The notes beneath the pieces are model-generated. The model did not search any database and was not told the origin of the DNA. It saw only the letters and a list, made by a program, of their open reading frames with translations. A DNA stretch of 8,680 nt from Chloroflexia bacterium (GTDB lineage Bacteria; Chloroflexota; Chloroflexia; Thermomicrobiales; JALYUS01), in assembly GCA_025928215.1 (NCBI GenBank), contig JAICJW010000183.1, positions 1-8,680 of the forward strand, given 5' to 3'. The translations under genes and the position numbers were made by a program. Position 1 is the stretch's first letter. Each line of letters begins with the position of its first letter. Of the stretch, positions 5,289-8,680 are shown piece by piece.

Positions 5289-6428
5289 TCATTGCGGGGT
5301 GGGGTGCGATCCTTCGAAGCGGGCAGGTGCGCCGTCCGCGTCCGGCGTCGGCGCGCTCGTGCCGGGCGGGAGGGGCACGCTTGGACCCAGCACCGCCGGT
5401 GCGCTCCCGTCCACCTCGTCGAACGTCCAGAACTCGTCGAGCAAGGCTTGCACGATCACCGCGAGCGGTACCGCCAGGAGCGCGCCGAGGATGCCGAGCA
5501 CCTCCGCGCCGAGGAAGAGCGCGAGGACGACGACGAGCGGGTTGAGGCCGACAATTTCACCGACGAGTTTCGGCGCGACGATGTGCGCCTCGAGGTTGAC
5601 GACAATCGCGTACCAGACGAGCGCGGCAATAATCAACCAGAGTTTGCCGGTCGTCGCGGCGATGAGCACCGCGAGAATGATCGTGATCGCCCCGCCGACA
5701 TAGGGAATAATCTCCAGCACCGCGCCGATGGTACCGAGGGTGAGTGCATACGGCATACGCAAGATGGCGAGACCCAATCCGAAGGCGACACCGAAGAAGA
5801 GCGCAAGCAGCAACTGGGCGCGCACCCAGTAGCCAAGCCCGGTGCCGATCCTGCCCATCAGCCCGAATGCCCGGCGGCGCGAGGCGGGCGGCACGAACCG
5901 CGTGACGACCCGTTCCGGGAACTTCGGGTCCACGGCGAGGAAGAAGGCGATCACGAAGATGAGCAGGATCGTTACGAGCGCCGAACCGGCAGCCAGCGCG
6001 CCCCGACCCGCCTTGCTCGCCGCGCCATTCAGTTGGCCGCCGAGACTGCCAAAGAGCATATTGATTTGCAGCGTTTGCCCGTTTCGCTTCGGCAACCGGG
6101 CAAGCAATCCATTTATCCGATCCTGATAGGACGGCAGGTTCTCCCGCAGCGTGCTAACTTCGCTCCCGATCAGCGGGACAAGGAGCGCGACGACCCCAGC
6201 GAGCGCCGCCAGCACGGCGATATAGACGAGCAGGATCGCGATGCCGCGCTTGATATGCAGCCGCTCCATCCGCGTTGCCGCCAGTGAGACGGAGGAGGCG
6301 AGCAGCAAGGCAAGAAAGAGCACGACGAAAATATGCGTCGCCTGACGCAGCAACCAGAAGAAGAGGAAGGCCCCGAGGACAACGAAGATTGCCCGGTTCG
6401 TCAGCCGGATATTTACCTCGCCCTTCAT
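5289..6428 (-). CDS. AI-2E/PerM family membrane transporter
   Basis: The protein has 379 residues with the layout of the AI-2E transporter (PerM/TqsA) family. Hydrophobic segments lie at about 12-25 and 31-51, 63-87, 146-166, then 203-223, 232-257, 262-279 and 295-328. A soluble stretch (88-145) sits between the third and fourth. Family-typical motifs are 'EIIPYVGG' (239-246), 'EAHIVAPKLVG' (280-290) and 'LNPLVVVLALFLGAEVLGILGALLAVPLA' (295-323). The length is usual except for a Pro/Ala-rich cytoplasmic-looking tail after 335. Members export small molecules or ions (the quorum signal AI-2 in TqsA, Na+/H+ in some); the substrate here cannot be told. The ATG at 6428 has no Shine-Dalgarno sequence in front of it. 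It diverges from the M20 gene across 192 bp in which I see no clear operator. Confidence 0.9.
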   Translation of the reverse strand: MKGEVNIRLTNRAIFVVLGAFLFFWLLRQATHIFVVLFLALLLASSVSLAATRMERLHIKRGIAILLVYIAVLAALAGVVALLVPLIGSEVSTLRENLPSYQDRINGLLARLPKRNGQTLQINMLFGSLGGQLNGAASKAGRGALAAGSALVTILLIFVIAFFLAVDPKFPERVVTRFVPPASRRRAFGLMGRIGTGLGYWVRAQLLLALFFGVAFGLGLAILRMPYALTLGTIGAVLEIIPYVGGAITIILAVLIAATTGKLWLIIAALVWYAIVVNLEAHIVAPKLVGEIVGLNPLVVVLALFLGAEVLGILGALLAVPLAVIVQALLDEFWTFDEVDGSAPAVLGPSVPLPPGTSAPTPDADGAPARFEGSHPTPQ

Positions 6429-6620
6429 GCGCGGGGATCGGCGTCATTGGCATGCGTCGGGGGTGCTACCATCGCATCAGTCCTTTCCGGTGGCGGGCAT
6501 GGTACCAGATTACCAGTTCCGCGCATGGCACACGGCAAGGGCAATGCCAGCGAGCAAGGGCGGGAATCTGCGATACTGCATCGTCGTGAGTGGGGGATGA
6601 ACCGAAAGGAGAGGGGACGC

Positions 6621-7880
6621 ATGGCTGTGGCGACATTGGATCCGATGATTGCGGCGCTCGCGGAGCGCGTGAGCAGGGAGCGGCGCTACCTCCATATGCA
6701 CCCGGAACTGTCGCTCCACGAAACGAATACCGCCAATTTCGTCGCCGAGAACCTACGCGAAGCGGGCATCCCTTTCCGCGCCGGGGTTGGCGGTGACGGG
6801 CGACCATTCTATATGGACACGAACGCCCTGAAAGTCGCCGGGATCGAGACGCTGCCGACGACGGGCGGCACGGGCATCATCGCGACTATCGAGGGCGCTC
6901 GCCCCGGCAAGTGCGTGATCCTGCGCGGGGATATGGACGCACTGGCGATGCAGGAGGAGACGGGGGCGGACTACGCCTCGCTGACGCCAAATGTGATGCA
7001 TGCCTGCGGGCACGATGTCCATACCGCCGTGATCCTCAATACCGCCCGCGTCCTCTGGGCGCGCCGGGGTGAGTTCGCGGGGACAGTGAAATTGATGTTC
7101 CAGCCTGGCGAGGAAGGATTCGGTGGCGCGCGGGCGATGATCGAGGACGGCCTGCTCGAAAACCCGAAGGTGGATGCCGCCTTCGCGCTCCACGTGGACC
7201 CGCAAGTGCCCACCGGGCAGATCGCCTTCACGCCGGGAATGGCAAACGCCAACTCAGATCGTGTCTTCATCCGCGTTCATGGCAAGGGCGGCCATGCCGC
7301 GCGGCCACACAGCGCGGTGGACAGCGCGCTCGTCGCGGCGCATATCCTGATCGCCCTCCAATCGCTCATTAGCCGCGAGACGGACCCGACGGAATCCGCC
7401 GTCATCACGATTGGTACCTTGCAGGCCGGCGTCGGCGCGGCGAATGTCATCCCGGAGTTCGCGACGCTTTTCGGCACGGTACGAACGCTCAATCTCGATG
7501 TCCGCGAGCACATCCGCAAACGCATCCCCGAAGTCGCCTCGCATATCGCGCAGGCGATGGGCGCGACGGCGGAGACAGCCTACCTCACCGGCTACCCGGC
7601 GATGATTAACACCCCGGAGATGTGCGAGTTGATCCGCCGCGCCGCGCTGCCGATCATCGGCGCGGAGAATGTCAAGGAGAAGCCGCTCGGCCTCGGCGGT
7701 GAAGATTTCGCCTTCGTGCTGGAGAAGGTGCCCGGCGCGATGATGCGGCTCGGCACCGGCAATGTCGAGCGCGGCCTGACCAACGGCGTCCATCACCCGA
7801 AATTCGACGTAGACGAGCGCGCCCTCCCGCTCGGCGTCGCGATGATGACCGCGATCGCGATGGAGTACCTGAACGGGTAG
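6621..7880 (+). CDS. M20 family metallo-amidohydrolase (M20D type)
   Basis: The protein has 419 residues, as usual for N-acyl amino acid/hippurate-type amidohydrolases, and no signal peptide, so it is cytoplasmic. Motifs in order: 'RRYLHMHPELS' (21-31), 'RGDMDAL' (102-108), 'HACGHDVHT' (127-135) with metal-binding C129 and H131, 'QPGEEG' (161-166) with catalytic E164 and metal ligand E165, H191 in 'HVDP', 'GKGGHAARPH' (221-230) of the dimerisation/substrate domain, 'GGEDFAF' (359-365) and 'HHPKF' (391-395). The Cys ligand marks subfamily M20D, which cleaves amide bonds of N-acyl or conjugated amino acids; the substrate is not predictable. An extra stretch of about 27 residues (about 59-84) sits where most relatives pass directly from 'GVGG' to 'TGII'. 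The ATG at 6621 has GGAG (6608-6611) 9 bp upstream; an in-frame ATG at 6597 is an alternative. Confidence 0.93.
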   Translation: MAVATLDPMIAALAERVSRERRYLHMHPELSLHETNTANFVAENLREAGIPFRAGVGGDGRPFYMDTNALKVAGIETLPTTGGTGIIATIEGARPGKCVILRGDMDALAMQEETGADYASLTPNVMHACGHDVHTAVILNTARVLWARRGEFAGTVKLMFQPGEEGFGGARAMIEDGLLENPKVDAAFALHVDPQVPTGQIAFTPGMANANSDRVFIRVHGKGGHAARPHSAVDSALVAAHILIALQSLISRETDPTESAVITIGTLQAGVGAANVIPEFATLFGTVRTLNLDVREHIRKRIPEVASHIAQAMGATAETAYLTGYPAMINTPEMCELIRRAALPIIGAENVKEKPLGLGGEDFAFVLEKVPGAMMRLGTGNVERGLTNGVHHPKFDVDERALPLGVAMMTAIAMEYLNG

Positions 7881-7892
7881 GGCCACGGGAAG

Positions 7893-7945
7893 AGAAGAGC
7901 GACATCAAGGGGGGGATTCCTTGAAGGAATTCCCCCTTCTCTTCT
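7893..7945 (+). terminator. Hairpin terminator of the M20 gene
   Basis: AAGGGGG (7907-7913) pairs with CCCCCTT (7932-7938), and ATTCCTT (7916-7922) with AAGGAAT (7924-7930) at the tip, with a small internal loop between. The outer AGAAGAG (7893-7899) and CTCTTCT (7939-7945) can also pair, leaving a 7-nt bulge. The right side is T-rich (TTCTCTTCT). It begins about 13-27 bp after the TAG at 7878-7880, separating the M20 gene from the copper-protein gene. Confidence 0.7.
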
Positions 7946-8021
7946 GCCCCGCACCTTCGGCCTCCATGCCCGGTATCTACACAGACCGCCCCGCGACATC
8001 AGCCGTCGTGAAGGCGGGTAG

Positions 8022-8043
8022 CCAGATGGAAAGGGGTATCTGG
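8022..8043. repeat. 6-bp perfect inverted repeat upstream of the copper-protein gene
   Basis: CCAGAT (8022-8027) and ATCTGG (8038-8043) flank the purine-rich GGAAAGGGGT. It lies about 70 bp before the ATG at 8114, a plausible operator or leader hairpin position. It is short enough to be chance. Confidence 0.3.
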
Positions 8044-8113
8044 TCCAATCCGGCACGGCGCCTTTCAGCGTAGTGCAAAGCAGGGGATACAGCAGAAAAG
8101 CGGAGGAATGGTC

Positions 8114-8680
8114 ATGACACGTTCGCTCGGCGGAATGATGGGCCGGAAACGTCTCGCGCTCATGCTGGCGCTGGCGCTTCTTCTCATGGGTCTCGTCGCG
8201 GTTGGGCCACCCGTCTCGGTTGCGGCAGGGCCGACAATTGTCGCCCAGGACTTCTCTTTCGTCGGGCCGAACGGGAATGGTGATGTGACCATTCCCGTTG
8301 GCACAGCGGTCACATGGACGAATGGTGGCGGCATCCATACGACGACAAGTGACGCCGTATCACCGCTGTGGGATGCGCCCCTGAACGCTGGCGACCAATT
8401 CACCTTCACCTTCATGCAGGCGGGAACATTCCCATATCACTGCAAATTCCACGGCAGCCCCGGTGCGGGTATGCATGGCACAATCACCGTCGTATCCGGC
8501 CCACCCCAGCCGACCGGCCTCGCCGCCCCCGGCTCGACGTACAACTCCGTCACCTGGACCTGGTCCAATCCCGATCCCACCGCCTACATCGCCGTCAATG
8601 ACGGCTCCACCACCTTCGGCCTCGCCGCCGGTACCACCTCCTACACCAAGTACGGCGTCCCCTATGGCGGCTATGCCGGC
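8114..8680 (+). CDS. Secreted plastocyanin-like type-1 copper protein with fibronectin-III-like extension; 3' part outside window
   Basis: The frame is open from the ATG at 8114 to the right edge: 189 residues, no stop. A signal peptide covers about 1-38 (charged RKR at 11-13, hydrophobic 14-31, VAA before the mature start). Residues 39-128 form a cupredoxin domain with the complete type-1 copper set: H75 in 'GGIHTTTS', C110 and H113 in 'YHCKFHG', and M120 in 'GAGMHGTITV'. It should bind one copper ion and carry electrons outside the membrane. From 129 on, 'PPQPTGLAAPGSTYNSVTWTW' and the following Gly/Thr/Tyr-rich sequence look like the start of a fibronectin type III or similar beta domain, cut at the edge. 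GGAGG (8102-8106) is 7 bp upstream; the ATG at 8108 lies too close to it. Confidence 0.9.
   Translation, partial: MTRSLGGMMGRKRLALMLALALLLMGLVAVGPPVSVAAGPTIVAQDFSFVGPNGNGDVTIPVGTAVTWTNGGGIHTTTSDAVSPLWDAPLNAGDQFTFTFMQAGTFPYHCKFHGSPGAGMHGTITVVSGPPQPTGLAAPGSTYNSVTWTWSNPDPTAYIAVNDGSTTFGLAAGTTSYTKYGVPYGGYAG

Noticed and set aside
5292..6287. Open frame of 331 codons opposite the AI-2E family gene
   Set aside because: It is highly charged (Arg/Glu/Asp) with no domain, a complement of a membrane protein gene.
6333..6620. Upstream extension of the M20 frame
   Set aside because: The extension overlaps the start of the divergent AI-2E gene and shows no homology; M20 similarity and the ribosome binding site begin at 6621.
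7793..8338. Minus-strand open frame across the intergenic region and copper-protein start
   Set aside because: It crosses the M20 terminator and lies opposite a clear cupredoxin frame; no motif is visible.
1..8680. CRISPR array, tRNA, rRNA, riboswitch or toxin-antitoxin pair
   Set aside because: I found no regularly spaced repeats, cloverleaf, conserved RNA core or paired small genes on reading both strands by eye.

Overview
The window is GC-rich bacterial DNA with seven recognisable protein genes and short intergenic gaps. The secreted proteins with paired 'GFPIT/GYPIS' segments, the small secreted protein ending in an 'FERRVLTYTEGNP...VEMGNIGQHFF' block, and the ECF sigma/membrane-protein pair resemble what I recall from Chloroflexota (Thermomicrobia-like lineages). 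No rRNA or tRNA is present, so this placement is an inference.

Layout from left to right. (1) On the minus strand lie two paralogous secreted-protein genes in tandem. The first is cut by the left edge (1-482). The second (669-2534) is complete and encodes a secreted clan GH-A-type glycoside hydrolase behind two N-terminal repeats. A strong hairpin terminator separates them. (2) A 451-bp divergent spacer (2535-2985) is full of palindromes: one in the hydrolase leader, a 100-bp MITE-like element with 18-bp terminal inverted repeats around an internal hairpin, and another 9-bp inverted repeat. (3) On the plus strand, an ECF sigma factor (2986-3621) is followed 41 bp later by a single-pass membrane protein (3663-4202), a candidate but unproven anti-sigma factor. 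(4) Converging on it from the minus strand is a small secreted protein gene (4310-5101), with an AI-2E/PerM family membrane protein gene (5289-6428) upstream of it. (5) On the plus strand, an M20 family amidohydrolase (6621-7880) ends at a hairpin terminator. It is followed by a secreted type-1 copper (plastocyanin-like) protein with a fibronectin-III-like extension, cut by the right edge (8114-8680).

The most interesting possibility is a small ECF regulon. By eye, the 7-mer GGGAACC occurs three times in the window. Each copy lies upstream of and pointing toward a gene, followed 16-17 bp later by GGGA(T/A)T: before the sigma gene itself, before the secreted glycoside hydrolase, and before the small secreted protein. 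GGAAC is the classic ECF -35 core. The layout therefore suggests an autoregulated ECF sigma factor, held by a membrane partner, that controls secreted polysaccharide-active and cell-surface proteins. This is a hypothesis from sequence only. The AI-2E-like, M20 and copper-protein genes show no visible link to it.

Several start codons had to be decided by ribosome binding sites: TTG for both paralogs, GTG for the small secreted protein, and an internal ATG for the membrane protein. Both edge-truncated genes were found by direct translation.
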